Origin: CAZQRP01 sp964596125
GTDB lineage: Bacteria; Chloroflexota; Dehalococcoidia; GIF9; UBA5629
Direction of reading: 5' to 3'
Length of the DNA stretch: 64,000 nucleotides
NCBI GenBank assembly: GCA_964596125.1
Contig: CAZQRP010000015.1
Location: 1-64,000, forward strand
How positions within the stretch are numbered: position 1 is the stretch's first letter; each line of letters begins with the position of its first letter. Shown piece by piece: positions 1 to 7,941 of this stretch. The position numbers and the translations under genes are program-made. The notes beneath the pieces are model-generated. The model was not told the origin of the DNA. It made no database searches and was given only the letters and a program-made list of their open reading frames with translations.

Positions 1-22
1 TCTCGAAGAGAGCGTTGATACC

Positions 23-745
23 ATGGTCAGGAAGAAGCTTTTACAGAGCAAAGCAAATATGGCGGGTATAGCTCGTGGCAGGGCAAATATTTATGATTTG
101 ATTGCAGGTGTTTTCGGCCTGTTACCAGACAAGTATTTACTCAGGAAAATAAGGAGTCGCGGCCTGAAAAGTTTACTTGATATCTTCTGCGGTCTGGACA
201 ACGCGGGATTTAAATCTGGTGTTGATTACATAAACTCATATCTGTCTCATATAAAACATAAACCCGATGAAGAGATTCTTACCGAGCTATCTGTGGACAG
301 GACAAGAATCATTAGAGAAACAGATACTATGAATTTAAAACCGCCTTATGAGGGATTGTATCAGAATACCCAAAACATAGGAGCATCGGCTCTGGAAGTG
401 AAGAGATATTATAGAAAAGTAGGACTGTTGCCGGATGAAACTGTTCCCGAACCGCCGGATTTCCTTTGCCTTGAGCTCGATTTCATGAAAAACTTGTGTC
501 ACCGTGAGCAGAAACAGTGGTCATCCAGCGTCGATGTTGCTGAGACGATTCTTAATGAAGAAATGTTTCTGAGAAAACATCTGGGTAGCTGGGTTGGAGA
601 GTATTGTTCACGGGCTGGAAAATCTGCTTTGACGGATTTTTATCGAGGATTTCTGATAATCCTCGATGCGTTTGTAACTATTGATATGGAATATCTTGGT
701 GACTTAGTACCGACATTGAAGGATAAGCCCGGTAAATATCAATAG
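23..745 (+). CDS. TorD/DmsD-family molybdoenzyme chaperone
   Basis: Cytoplasmic chaperone of the TorD/DmsD/NarJ family, which binds apo-molybdoenzymes of the DMSO reductase family before cofactor insertion and export. The 240-residue, mostly helical protein has the family hallmarks PPYEGLY (about residues 107-113) and PDFLCLELDFM (about 145-155) followed by H-R-E. The client is probably encoded upstream, outside the window; the DMSO-reductase-family gene at 20 kb is 19 kb away. The start is uncertain: an ATG at 59 gives MAGIARGRANIY, which looks more like the usual N-terminus, and neither start has a clear Shine-Dalgarno. It converges on pyrE. Family assignment is firm, client unknown. Confidence 0.85.
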   Translation: MVRKKLLQSKANMAGIARGRANIYDLIAGVFGLLPDKYLLRKIRSRGLKSLLDIFCGLDNAGFKSGVDYINSYLSHIKHKPDEEILTELSVDRTRIIRETDTMNLKPPYEGLYQNTQNIGASALEVKRYYRKVGLLPDETVPEPPDFLCLELDFMKNLCHREQKQWSSSVDVAETILNEEMFLRKHLGSWVGEYCSRAGKSALTDFYRGFLIILDAFVTIDMEYLGDLVPTLKDKPGKYQ

Positions 746-995
746 AGACTACTCCACTTCTGAATACTATACTCGCAGGATCAGCTTTCAAGGGTCCGAT
801 TATTTGATAAATACTATCGTTATCGATGTTTTAATGAAAGGCGTGGGATTAAGTGTCACCCTGTGATCGTATCTGGACAGGATAAAGACCTGGACTGGTG
901 TTACATTATTGGCCTTTCTATGTCAAACCTGCCATTGATATGAGGACTATTTCAGGTTTCCCCGTTATCTGTCATAAAGTAAAGATTTCCTGGCT

Positions 996-1562
996 CTATG
1001 TTTGTCCGCCGAGTTTGACCAGTGGCAGGCCGGCAACACATAGAGGGCATTTATCAGGAGTATAACTGGGAGTAGCAGCCCTGACACAGCTAAAAATTGG
1101 CATGCCGATATCAATGCTCTGTTGCGATCGATCGACCAGTACGCCAAGTCCGATAATATTGCCACCGAGCCCGTTAACGGCTTCAATGACTTCTATAACG
1201 GAGCCTCCGGTAGTGAGAACATCATCGACAACAAGAACACGTTCTCCCGGATTGATGGAAAAACCACGTCGAAAAATTCTACCCTTGCCTTCTTTCTCTG
1301 CGAATATGCTTTTTACACCCAGTTGCCTGGCTATTTCAAAGGCTAATATAATGCCGCCGGTAGTTGGGCCGGCAACTACTTGAACGTTCTGGTCTTTGAA
1401 ATGACCCGCGATAATCTGACAAAGTATCTCTGTATAGTGTGGATATTGCAAAACGCGGAACTTTTCCCAATATATAGGTGAATGAAGTCCTGAAGTCAGA
1501 AGAAAATGCCCTTCCTGTACTGCTCCCGCGTCTTTAAATATTTGCATTATTTCGTCGGACAT
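996..1562 (-). CDS. pyrE: orotate phosphoribosyltransferase
   Basis: Transfers phosphoribosyl from PRPP to orotate to give OMP, the fifth step of pyrimidine synthesis. The 188-residue protein has the PRPP-binding loop VLVVDDVLTTGGS in its second half and the type I PRTase core; SGLHSPIYWEKF near the N-terminus fits the orotate-site region. A C-terminal C-P-L-C pair is present, as in some thermophile and Chloroflexi-type PyrE. Its ATG shares one base with the stop codon of the upstream signal peptidase (TAATG), so translation is probably coupled. Last gene of a three-gene minus-strand operon. Confidence 0.95.
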   Translation of the reverse strand: MSDEIMQIFKDAGAVQEGHFLLTSGLHSPIYWEKFRVLQYPHYTEILCQIIAGHFKDQNVQVVAGPTTGGIILAFEIARQLGVKSIFAEKEGKGRIFRRGFSINPGERVLVVDDVLTTGGSVIEVIEAVNGLGGNIIGLGVLVDRSQQSIDIGMPIFSCVRAATPSYTPDKCPLCVAGLPLVKLGGQT

Positions 1563-2131
1563 TATATGTTCGCTTCTGAATCCAGTGTACCTGGCTCGTT
1601 TATTTGCTTAGCTGCATTTTTAGAATAGTGTTTTATAGTCTGCCATTGCTGAGGCGGCCAGTAGACGATCCAGGCTTTACCAACTATTTTACGACGAGGT
1701 ACTGTCCAGCCCATGTGAGAGTCGCTGCTGAGGTTGCGATTGTCTCCCAGTACGAAGTAATGATCTTCGGTGATTTCCTGGCGTGGGAAAGCATACCTGA
1801 GAGGTTCTTGAATATAGGGCTCGAACAGGGGAGTGTTGTTAACAAATACAGTATGCTCCTTGATTTCTACGGTGTCGCCGGGTACAGCAATGATTCGCTT
1901 AATCAGGTCGAGGCGGCTGGATTCGCGCGGGTTGTTAAACACGATCACCTCTCCCCGTCTTGGGGATTGAAATAGATAAGCGGCTTTGCTTATTATTATA
2001 CGTTCCCCCGGTTGAATGGTCGGGAACATTGACTGGCTATATACTATGCGGGTGTCCAGGGTTACATTAAACAGAATTAAAATGATGAGGGCAGTTAGCA
2101 CAAGGGCAATAACGTCTCGGAAAAATTTCAC
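1562..2131 (-). CDS. lepB: signal peptidase I (canonical Ser/Lys dyad)
   Basis: Membrane-anchored S26 signal peptidase that removes Sec and Tat signal peptides on the outer face of the membrane. The 189-residue protein has one N-terminal membrane segment (about residues 6-22), box B SQSMFPT with catalytic Ser34, box D LIKRIIAVPGD with catalytic Lys78, and box E GDNRNLSSDSHMGW. It overlaps the upstream paralogue by 4 bases (ATGA) and pyrE by one base. Because its neighbour lacks the Ser nucleophile, this copy is probably the main housekeeping enzyme, unless others lie elsewhere in the genome. Confidence 0.95.
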   Translation of the reverse strand: MKFFRDVIALVLTALIILILFNVTLDTRIVYSQSMFPTIQPGERIIISKAAYLFQSPRRGEVIVFNNPRESSRLDLIKRIIAVPGDTVEIKEHTVFVNNTPLFEPYIQEPLRYAFPRQEITEDHYFVLGDNRNLSSDSHMGWTVPRRKIVGKAWIVYWPPQQWQTIKHYSKNAAKQINEPGTLDSEANI

Positions 2132-2655
2132 TGGTTCATCACCAATGGATGATAGTGTTTAATAGTTCCTAAAGTTGGCGGCGGCCAGTAGCTAATCCAT
2201 GCTTTACCAACGATATTCTCTTCAGGCATTAACCAGCCAGTGTGTGAATCAGCGCTATTATTACGATTGTCTCCCAGAACAAAGTAGCGGTCCGGGGGTA
2301 TTACCTGACGTGATAGTTCATAGTTGGGTTGCTCCAGAATATAGGGCTCGATCAAGGGACTATCATTGATAAACACCTTGCCATTTTTGATTTCTATTGT
2401 ATCTCCCGGTATACCTATAATTCGTTTAATGAGGTCAGAATCTGAATTGCGTGGAGAATGGAAGATAACAACTTCGCCACGTTCAGGTTGTTTAAATAAG
2501 TAACTGGCTTTATTTACCATAATATATTCACCATTCTCAATATTAGGTAACATACATAAGCCATATACTTTAAAGCTTCCTACTGTAATTTGAAGAATAA
2601 CGAAGATAATTATAGAAGCAAGAATGGTTGTGATAATATCGCGAACATATTTCAT
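2128..2655 (-). CDS. lepB: signal peptidase I paralogue with Cys at the nucleophile position
   Basis: S26 signal peptidase fold, 175 residues: one N-terminal membrane segment, box D LIKRIIGIPGD with the general-base Lys77, and box E GDNRNNSADSHTGW. Box B reads VYGLCMLPNI where the downstream paralogue reads VYSQSMFPTI, so the catalytic Ser is Cys34 (codon TGT). Everything else expected for activity is kept, so it may be a natural thiol peptidase, have altered specificity, or be a non-cleaving partner. It is the first gene of the lepB-lepB-pyrE operon and overlaps the next gene by 4 bases. The family is certain; activity is not. Confidence 0.9.
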   Translation of the reverse strand: MKYVRDIITTILASIIIFVILQITVGSFKVYGLCMLPNIENGEYIMVNKASYLFKQPERGEVVIFHSPRNSDSDLIKRIIGIPGDTIEIKNGKVFINDSPLIEPYILEQPNYELSRQVIPPDRYFVLGDNRNNSADSHTGWLMPEENIVGKAWISYWPPPTLGTIKHYHPLVMNQ

Positions 2656-2770
2656 ATTCCGTTACTATAAAGGTCTTATTTTGTATTTATTATATTCCAT
2701 ATCGGCTTTTTTGGCTAATTCGCTTAAGTAAACTTAGAAGCATGCTTTTCGTTATATATGCGGTCACTAT

Positions 2771-2799
2771 TTGTAAAACATGGTACCATTATATATAAA
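2771..2799 (+). promoter_or_regulatory. sigma70-type promoter for the SIMPL lipoprotein gene
   Basis: TTGTAA at 2771-2776 and TATAAA at 2794-2799 are separated by 17 bases and sit about 70 bases before the lipoprotein start. Position and spacing fit a vegetative promoter; inferred from sequence only. Confidence 0.45.
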
Positions 2800-2818
2800 G
2801 GGAGGTGATGTCAATAAT

Positions 2819-2833
2819 TAACTCAGTGAGTTA
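2819..2833. promoter_or_regulatory. palindrome in the 5' untranslated region of the SIMPL gene
   Basis: TAACTCA-G-TGAGTTA is a perfect 7-bp inverted repeat around one base, just downstream of the predicted transcription start and upstream of the AGGAGG ribosome binding site. It could be an operator. The cognate regulator is not evident in the window. Confidence 0.35.
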
Positions 2834-2870
2834 GTTCATCAGGACTCATTTTTTCTTCAGGAGGTTTATT

Positions 2871-3677
2871 ATGAGGGAGGTCTGGTTATTATTATTCAGT
2901 TTGTTATCAGGTTTAGTTCTGGTGGTATCCGGTTGTAATGCGCCTGCGGATGTAACCTATAGCCCGGAGGCTTCCTCCTCTGCCCTGGCAAAAGCAGAGG
3001 ATCTAAGTAAACAGCTGGGTATAGTTTGGAGCCAGCAGGATGTCGGATTATGGGTAAATGGTGAAGGGAAAGTGTCAGCTATTCCTGATATAGCTGTATT
3101 AAGATTAGGGGTGGAAACTCAGCAAAAGAGTGTGGCTGAAGCCCAGCATGAGGCATCCCAGGCGATGGATGAAATTATGAAAGTGTTAAAAGCTAATGGT
3201 ATAGCGGAGAAAGATATTCAAACGCAAAGGTTTAGCATTTACCCGGTGCGGAGATGGATTGAGGAAGAAAGAAGGGAGGAATTAACTGGTTACAGGGTAA
3301 ACAATATGGTGACTGCCAAGATAAGGAAGCCCGACGAAACTGGTATTGTTATTGATGCTGTGGCCAAGGCTGGTGGCGATACTATCCGGATTGAAGGTAT
3401 TAGTTTCGATGTCGATGATCCGACGGCTCATCGTAATGAAGCACGAAAAAAGGCAGTGGAGGATGCTAAGGCGAAAGCTAAACAGATAGCCGGAGTAGCT
3501 GGTATTGAGCTGGGAAAACCCTTATACATTTCAGAAGGTGTTGCCTCTGTTCCCCCGGTAAGAGAACTGTATAAGGCAGTAGAAGGGGGACCGGTTCCGT
3601 CTTCTGCGCCGACCGCTATAAGCCCTGGAGAGCTGGAATTTACAGTTACCGTCACGATGGTTTATGCGATCGACTAA
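2871..3677 (+). CDS. SIMPL-domain (DUF541) lipoprotein
   Basis: Predicted lipoprotein of 268 residues. The N-terminus is a lipoprotein signal peptide ending in VVSGC, with lipidated Cys22. A short linker is followed by a SIMPL/DUF541 domain starting near residue 62 (LWVNGEGKVSAIPDIAVLRLGVE), with the family features of alternating strands and a repeated helix (QHEASQAMDEIMKVLK). Relatives include Brucella BP26 and E. coli YggE, periplasmic or surface oligomers linked to stress tolerance; the biochemical role is unclear. AGGAGG lies well placed before the ATG. It appears monocistronic, divergent from the signal peptidase operon. Confidence 0.85.
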   Translation: MREVWLLLFSLLSGLVLVVSGCNAPADVTYSPEASSSALAKAEDLSKQLGIVWSQQDVGLWVNGEGKVSAIPDIAVLRLGVETQQKSVAEAQHEASQAMDEIMKVLKANGIAEKDIQTQRFSIYPVRRWIEEERREELTGYRVNNMVTAKIRKPDETGIVIDAVAKAGGDTIRIEGISFDVDDPTAHRNEARKKAVEDAKAKAKQIAGVAGIELGKPLYISEGVASVPPVRELYKAVEGGPVPSSAPTAISPGELEFTVTVTMVYAID

Positions 3678-4048
3678 CGGTGATTTATCTTTTGCCACGT
3701 AAAGATATTGTTTGCGCTTTCTAAATGTGTGATGTTACAATGCTGTATTAAAGCTGAATTACCAGCGGGAGGGCCAGGGAGAAAAACGTGAATGGTAACA
3801 TTCTCATGCTGTCGGCTGATTAATTCCTGGAGCTGGTTATGTTTCATAGTTCAATATGTATTTTACACTATTAAGTACTGCGAGGCTGATAATTAGTGCC
3901 TGGTGCAGTATAGCAATTGGACAAATCGGTTCGCTTCAGCTAACATTTTTATACAGGTTGTATAAATCGGGAAGTTGAGGAGTGGATATCTGGTGCATTA
4001 CGAACGTGTGAATTACAGGTATGATGAGGATTTCAGGAGGGCTTGCTG
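3678..4048. other. intergenic region upstream of the riboflavin operon
   Basis: No convincing gene. The conserved RFN (FMN riboswitch) core, which normally contains a GGGGCAGGGTGAAATTCCC-like stretch, was looked for on the plus strand and is not visible, so the rib operon does not seem to use the usual FMN switch. No clear terminator follows the SIMPL gene. Confidence 0.5.
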
Positions 4049-5164
4049 ATGCTGCTGGGTTGTCCCGTAGATTACATGGAGTATGCCTTGTCACTTGCTG
4101 GGTTAGCATTGGGGTATACCAGCCCAAACCCGGCAGTTGGAGCTGTAGTTGTCAGGGATGACGTTGTTGTCGGTTTGGGACACACGCAACCACCAGGTTC
4201 AGCCCATGCTGAGGTGATGGCGCTTCAGCAAGCTGGAGCGATGGCTAAAGGGGCGACGATGTATGTCGCCTTGGAGCCCTGCTGCCATTATGGGCGTACC
4301 CCGCCGTGTACTCAGACTATAATTGATGCCGGTATTTCCAGCGTTCATGTTGCGTTGATTGATCCTAATCCTCTGGTTTCTGGTAAAGGAGTAGAAAAGC
4401 TGAGGGAAGCGGGTATAGAGGTACTTGTTGGTGAGTCTGAAGATAAGGCCAGAGAAATAAATGAAGGTTATATTAAGTTTATTACTACTGGTTTTCCCTT
4501 TGTGATAGCAAAATTTGCGATGAGCCTCGATGGTAAGATTGCAACAAAAGAAGGTGATTCCAAGTGGATAAGCAGTGATGAGGCCAGGAATTATGTTCAT
4601 AAGCTCCGTCATATAGTTGATGCTATCATGGTCGGAGCGAATACGGTGATTATTGATAATCCCCGCCTGTCAGCACGGGGATGTAGTGGTAAAGGGGGTA
4701 AAACAAAGGTACAGCCGCTGAGAGTAATTGTCGATGGTAAGGGGCGGACGCCGCCTTCAGCTCAGATTTTTAGTGAACCGGGTGAGACCCTTATTGCGGT
4801 AGCCAAACCTTTTGATGTAAAGAAAAAAGAAGAGCTTATGAGGGTGGGCGCTGAAATTGCGGAGTTGGCGGCAGAAGGGGATACAATAGACTTAACAGAG
4901 TTGCTGCTGATGCTGGGGAAAAGGCAGATTACCAGTGTTCTGGTGGAGGGCGGGAGTGGACTCTTTGGTTCACTCTTCGATCATGGATTGATAGACAAGG
5001 TTCTGGTTTATATATCACCAATTATTATCGGGGGTGAGGAGGCCAAGAGCGCGGTAGGTGGTGTCGGGTATAATACAATTGCCGGTGCCCTTTCTTTACA
5101 TAATATCAGGACAAGAAATTTCGGCCGCGATGTGTTAATTAGTGGATATGTAGGTGCTGAATGA
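4049..5164 (+). CDS. ribD: bifunctional riboflavin deaminase/reductase RibD
   Basis: Deaminates the pyrimidine product of GTP cyclohydrolase II and then reduces its ribosyl side chain. The 371-residue protein has an N-terminal cytidine-deaminase-like domain with zinc ligands His53 (HAE) and Cys78/Cys87 (PCCHYGRTPPC), then a RibD C-terminal reductase domain from about residue 150 (KFAMSLDGKIAT, VGANTVIIDNP, VLVEGGSGL). I place the start at the ATG at 4049 because AGGAGG (4035-4040) lies eight bases upstream; a TTG at 4043 is too close. First gene of ribD-ribE-ribBA-ribH. Confidence 0.95.
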   Translation: MLLGCPVDYMEYALSLAGLALGYTSPNPAVGAVVVRDDVVVGLGHTQPPGSAHAEVMALQQAGAMAKGATMYVALEPCCHYGRTPPCTQTIIDAGISSVHVALIDPNPLVSGKGVEKLREAGIEVLVGESEDKAREINEGYIKFITTGFPFVIAKFAMSLDGKIATKEGDSKWISSDEARNYVHKLRHIVDAIMVGANTVIIDNPRLSARGCSGKGGKTKVQPLRVIVDGKGRTPPSAQIFSEPGETLIAVAKPFDVKKKEELMRVGAEIAELAAEGDTIDLTELLLMLGKRQITSVLVEGGSGLFGSLFDHGLIDKVLVYISPIIIGGEEAKSAVGGVGYNTIAGALSLHNIRTRNFGRDVLISGYVGAE

Positions 5165-5165
5165 A

Positions 5166-5798
5166 ATGTTTACCGGTATAGTAGAAGAAGTTGGTATGGT
5201 CAGGGAGGTAGGACCGGGTCGTTTAAACATTGGCAGCAGGAAGGTGCTTGAAGGAACTAAACCTGGAGATAGCATAGCTGTCAATGGCGCCTGCCTAACG
5301 GTGACCTTAGTGTACGGCGAAGGTTTTTCCGTTGATATTATGCCTGAGACGGTCCGACGTACCAGTATCGGTGGACTTCATTATGGTGATCCTGTTAACC
5401 TGGAGAGAGCGATGTTGGCTGATGGCCGCATCGGTGGCCATTTTGTTCAAGGCCACGTGGACGATATCGGTAAAATTCTGTCGATTAAACCGGAGGATGA
5501 AGCTATTGTCGCCAGGATTTTGTCACCTGCTGAGCTTATGTGCTATATAGTAAGTAAGGGCTTTATTGCTGTTGATGGTGTTAGTCTGACGGTTATCGAT
5601 CTTGATGATATTTCATTTTCGGTCTCTTTGGTGGATTATACCCAACGTTATACAACGCTGGGGAAAAAGAGACCGGGTGATATAGTAAACCTTGAAGTGG
5701 ATATTATTGCCAAGTATGTTGAGCGCTTGAAGCGGGGAGACAGACAGGGTATAACATTAAATTTCTTAGAAGAGCACGATTTCTTAAAAATGAGGTGA
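5166..5798 (+). CDS. ribE: riboflavin synthase alpha subunit
   Basis: Dismutates two 6,7-dimethyl-8-ribityllumazine molecules to riboflavin. The 210-residue protein is the usual tandem of two lumazine-binding barrels: MFTGIVEEVG opens the first, and GGHFVQGHVDDIGKI opens the second. VNGACLTV and VDGVSLTV are the paired substrate-binding strands. The start at 5166 gives the invariant MFTGIVEE N-terminus; a GTG at 5154 would add four residues overlapping ribD. The ATG follows the ribD stop almost directly, so coupling is likely. Confidence 0.95.
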   Translation: MFTGIVEEVGMVREVGPGRLNIGSRKVLEGTKPGDSIAVNGACLTVTLVYGEGFSVDIMPETVRRTSIGGLHYGDPVNLERAMLADGRIGGHFVQGHVDDIGKILSIKPEDEAIVARILSPAELMCYIVSKGFIAVDGVSLTVIDLDDISFSVSLVDYTQRYTTLGKKRPGDIVNLEVDIIAKYVERLKRGDRQGITLNFLEEHDFLKMR

Positions 5799-5804
5799 AA
5801 TGAA

Positions 5805-7043
5805 GTGGCATTAGCTACTATAGCAGAAGCGATCGAGGATATACAAGCAGGCAGATTCATAATCATCGTCGATGATGAGCATCGCGAGAACGAGGGTGAT
5901 CTTGCAATGGCTGCGGAAAAGGTCACACCGGAAGCGATTAATTTCATGGCGAAAGAGGCGAGAGGCCTGATATGTATGCCCATAATTGGCGATAGATTAG
6001 ATGAGTTAAAGATTTCACCTATGGTTCAGGAAAATACAGCTCAATTTTCTACTGCATTTACCGTATCTATCGAGGCTAAACATAGAGTGACCACAGGCAT
6101 ATCCGCTCATGATCGTGCAGCAACTGTAAAAACTGTTCTTGATCCGGGTACCAGACCTGAAGACCTGGCTCGCCCCGGGCATATGTTTCCCATCAGGGCT
6201 AAAAATGGTGGTGTGCTGGTACGAGCTGGGCATACTGAGGCGATTGTGGATTTAGCCAGGCTGGCCGGACTTTATCCAGCCGGTGTGATTTGTGAGATTA
6301 TGAACGAAGATGGCACGATGGCCCGCTTACCCGAGCTGGAATCCATAGCGGCCGGGTTTGAACTTAAAATTGTTACTATATCTGATCTGATTGCCTATAG
6401 ACGTCGCCATGATAAGCTGGTACAAAAAGTGGTTGAGGCCAAATTACCGACCCGGTACGGCGAATTTACCATGATTGCTTATAAAAGCAAAGTTGACGCG
6501 GATGAACATGTAGCATTGGTTAAAGGTGATATAAGCAATGGGGAACCGGTGTTGGTTAGGGTTCACAGCGAGTGCCTGACAGGTGATGTTTTTGGTAGTA
6601 TGCGCTGTGACTGTGGAGACCAGATCACACTGGCAATGCAGAAAATTGCCAAGGAGGAGCGGGGAGTTTTTCTCTATATGAGGCAGGAGGGGAGAGGAAT
6701 TGGCCTTCATAATAAGTTGCGGGCCTATGCTCTTCAGGATCAGGGTTTGGATACTGTGGAGGCTAATATTGCCCTGGGATTTGCTGCTGATTTAAGAGAC
6801 TACGGCATTGGAGCTCAGATTCTAGCTGACCTGGATTTACATAAGATCCGTATACTGACTAATAATCCTAAAAAGGTAATTGGGTTGGAGAGCTATGGAC
6901 TTGAGATAGTAGAGACTGTCCCGTTAATAGTGCCACCTACTCCTTATAATATTCAGTATCTTGAAACTAAACAAAAAAAACTGGGACATGTATTAGGAGT
7001 GAATAAGGTTGGTGAACCTAAACTAACAGTGAGAGAGGAATAG
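5805..7043 (+). CDS. ribBA: bifunctional DHBP synthase / GTP cyclohydrolase II
   Basis: Makes both precursors of riboflavin. Residues 1 to about 200 are DHBP synthase, with DDEHRENEGDL as the metal and substrate loop and RAGHTEA further on. The rest is GTP cyclohydrolase II, with zinc ligands in SECLTGDVFGSMRCDCGDQ and the motif RQEGRGIGL. At 412 residues the length is normal for RibBA. The start is GTG at 5805 with GAGGTGAAATGAA just upstream. Six bases separate it from ribE and four from ribH, in line with one transcript. Confidence 0.95.
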   Translation: MALATIAEAIEDIQAGRFIIIVDDEHRENEGDLAMAAEKVTPEAINFMAKEARGLICMPIIGDRLDELKISPMVQENTAQFSTAFTVSIEAKHRVTTGISAHDRAATVKTVLDPGTRPEDLARPGHMFPIRAKNGGVLVRAGHTEAIVDLARLAGLYPAGVICEIMNEDGTMARLPELESIAAGFELKIVTISDLIAYRRRHDKLVQKVVEAKLPTRYGEFTMIAYKSKVDADEHVALVKGDISNGEPVLVRVHSECLTGDVFGSMRCDCGDQITLAMQKIAKEERGVFLYMRQEGRGIGLHNKLRAYALQDQGLDTVEANIALGFAADLRDYGIGAQILADLDLHKIRILTNNPKKVIGLESYGLEIVETVPLIVPPTPYNIQYLETKQKKLGHVLGVNKVGEPKLTVREE

Positions 7044-7047
7044 TACT

Positions 7048-7518
7048 ATGACTAAACTTTATGAAGGAACACTTATAGGAAAAGGACTGAGGTTTGGTGT
7101 TGTTGTCTCTCGTTTTAATGAAATTATAACTAATAGGCTTCTAAGCGGAGCAAAAGATGGTTTTATACGTCATGGTGTCGATGAAAAAGATATTAATGTC
7201 GCATGGACACCAGGTTGTCTGGAGATTCCTCTAATAGCTAAAAAACTGGCTCAGAGTGGTAGATATGATGCAATTGTCTGTCTTGGTGCTGTAATACGTG
7301 GTGGCACACCTCATTTTGAATATGTGGCTGCAGAGGTAAATAAAGGAATTGCCAGGGTGAGTTTGGAGACCGGTGTACCGGTAATTCAAGGTATAATAAC
7401 CTCTGATACTCTGGAGCAAGCTATCGAGCGAGCTGGAGCCAAAGCAGGTAACCGGGGTTTCGCAGCAGCGTCAAGCGCTATCGAGATGGCTAATTTAACC
7501 AAAGCCCTCCAGGAGTGA
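7048..7518 (+). CDS. ribH: 6,7-dimethyl-8-ribityllumazine synthase
   Basis: Condenses the ribitylamino-pyrimidine with dihydroxybutanone phosphate to lumazine. The 156-residue protein has the family motifs VVVSRFNEIIT near the N-terminus, PGCLEIPL, CLGAVIRGGTPHFEYV and SDTLEQAIERAGAKAGNRG. The usual proton-transfer His is in the THFE/TPHFE segment. It is the last gene of the rib operon and stops three bases before the end of the convergent EF-Tu-like gene, leaving no room for a terminator between them. Confidence 0.95.
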   Translation: MTKLYEGTLIGKGLRFGVVVSRFNEIITNRLLSGAKDGFIRHGVDEKDINVAWTPGCLEIPLIAKKLAQSGRYDAIVCLGAVIRGGTPHFEYVAAEVNKGIARVSLETGVPVIQGIITSDTLEQAIERAGAKAGNRGFAAASSAIEMANLTKALQE

Positions 7519-7521
7519 GAG

Positions 7522-7776
7522 CTAATCTGTAATAATATAAACTTTGTCTCCAGGCCTAACGCGATCGGGTACTTTGATACCGACGCCATCTCCAGGCTTA
7601 CCCTCAGTAACATTCACATTGTTAATTTGCATTGACTCGACAGTAAGTTCAAGGTCAGTAGTATGCCCTTTGATATGAATTTTGGTGCCAGTTTTTAATT
7701 CTCTGGTTAGCGTAATACCTGCGACAACCGGTTTGGCAAAGAAATCACTCACTTGGCCAACTTCAATTTCTGGCAT
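7522..7776 (-). CDS. EF-Tu domain 2-like small protein
   Basis: 84 residues forming an all-beta, translation-factor domain 2-like barrel with no GTPase domain. The sequence VGQVSDFFAKPVVAGITLTRELKTGTKIHIKGHTTDLELTVESMQ and the later GDGVGIKVPDRVRPGDKVY follow the EF-Tu/IF2 domain 2 pattern. Such stand-alone proteins are annotated as translation elongation factor-like in Dehalococcoidia and other bacteria; their role is unknown to me. The ribosome binding site CAGGAGGCG lies well placed upstream. Confidence 0.7.
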   Translation of the reverse strand: MPEIEVGQVSDFFAKPVVAGITLTRELKTGTKIHIKGHTTDLELTVESMQINNVNVTEGKPGDGVGIKVPDRVRPGDKVYIITD

Positions 7777-7941
7777 TTTATATCGCCTCCTGATTTTTTA
7801 TTTAGTATATGTTTCTGGATTTAATAAATCAATACTTTTTCGGCTTGATATTTTAATTTAGCGTTAAGAGGTTCAGACGTTACAAAATCCGGAATTATTT
7901 TTAAACAGTGGTTCTCCGTGTGTTTCATGGTATCGAGTCAA

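Noticed and set aside
4199..4612. 137-codon minus-strand frame inside ribD
   Set aside because: It is the antisense of a clear ribD coding sequence and resembles no protein.
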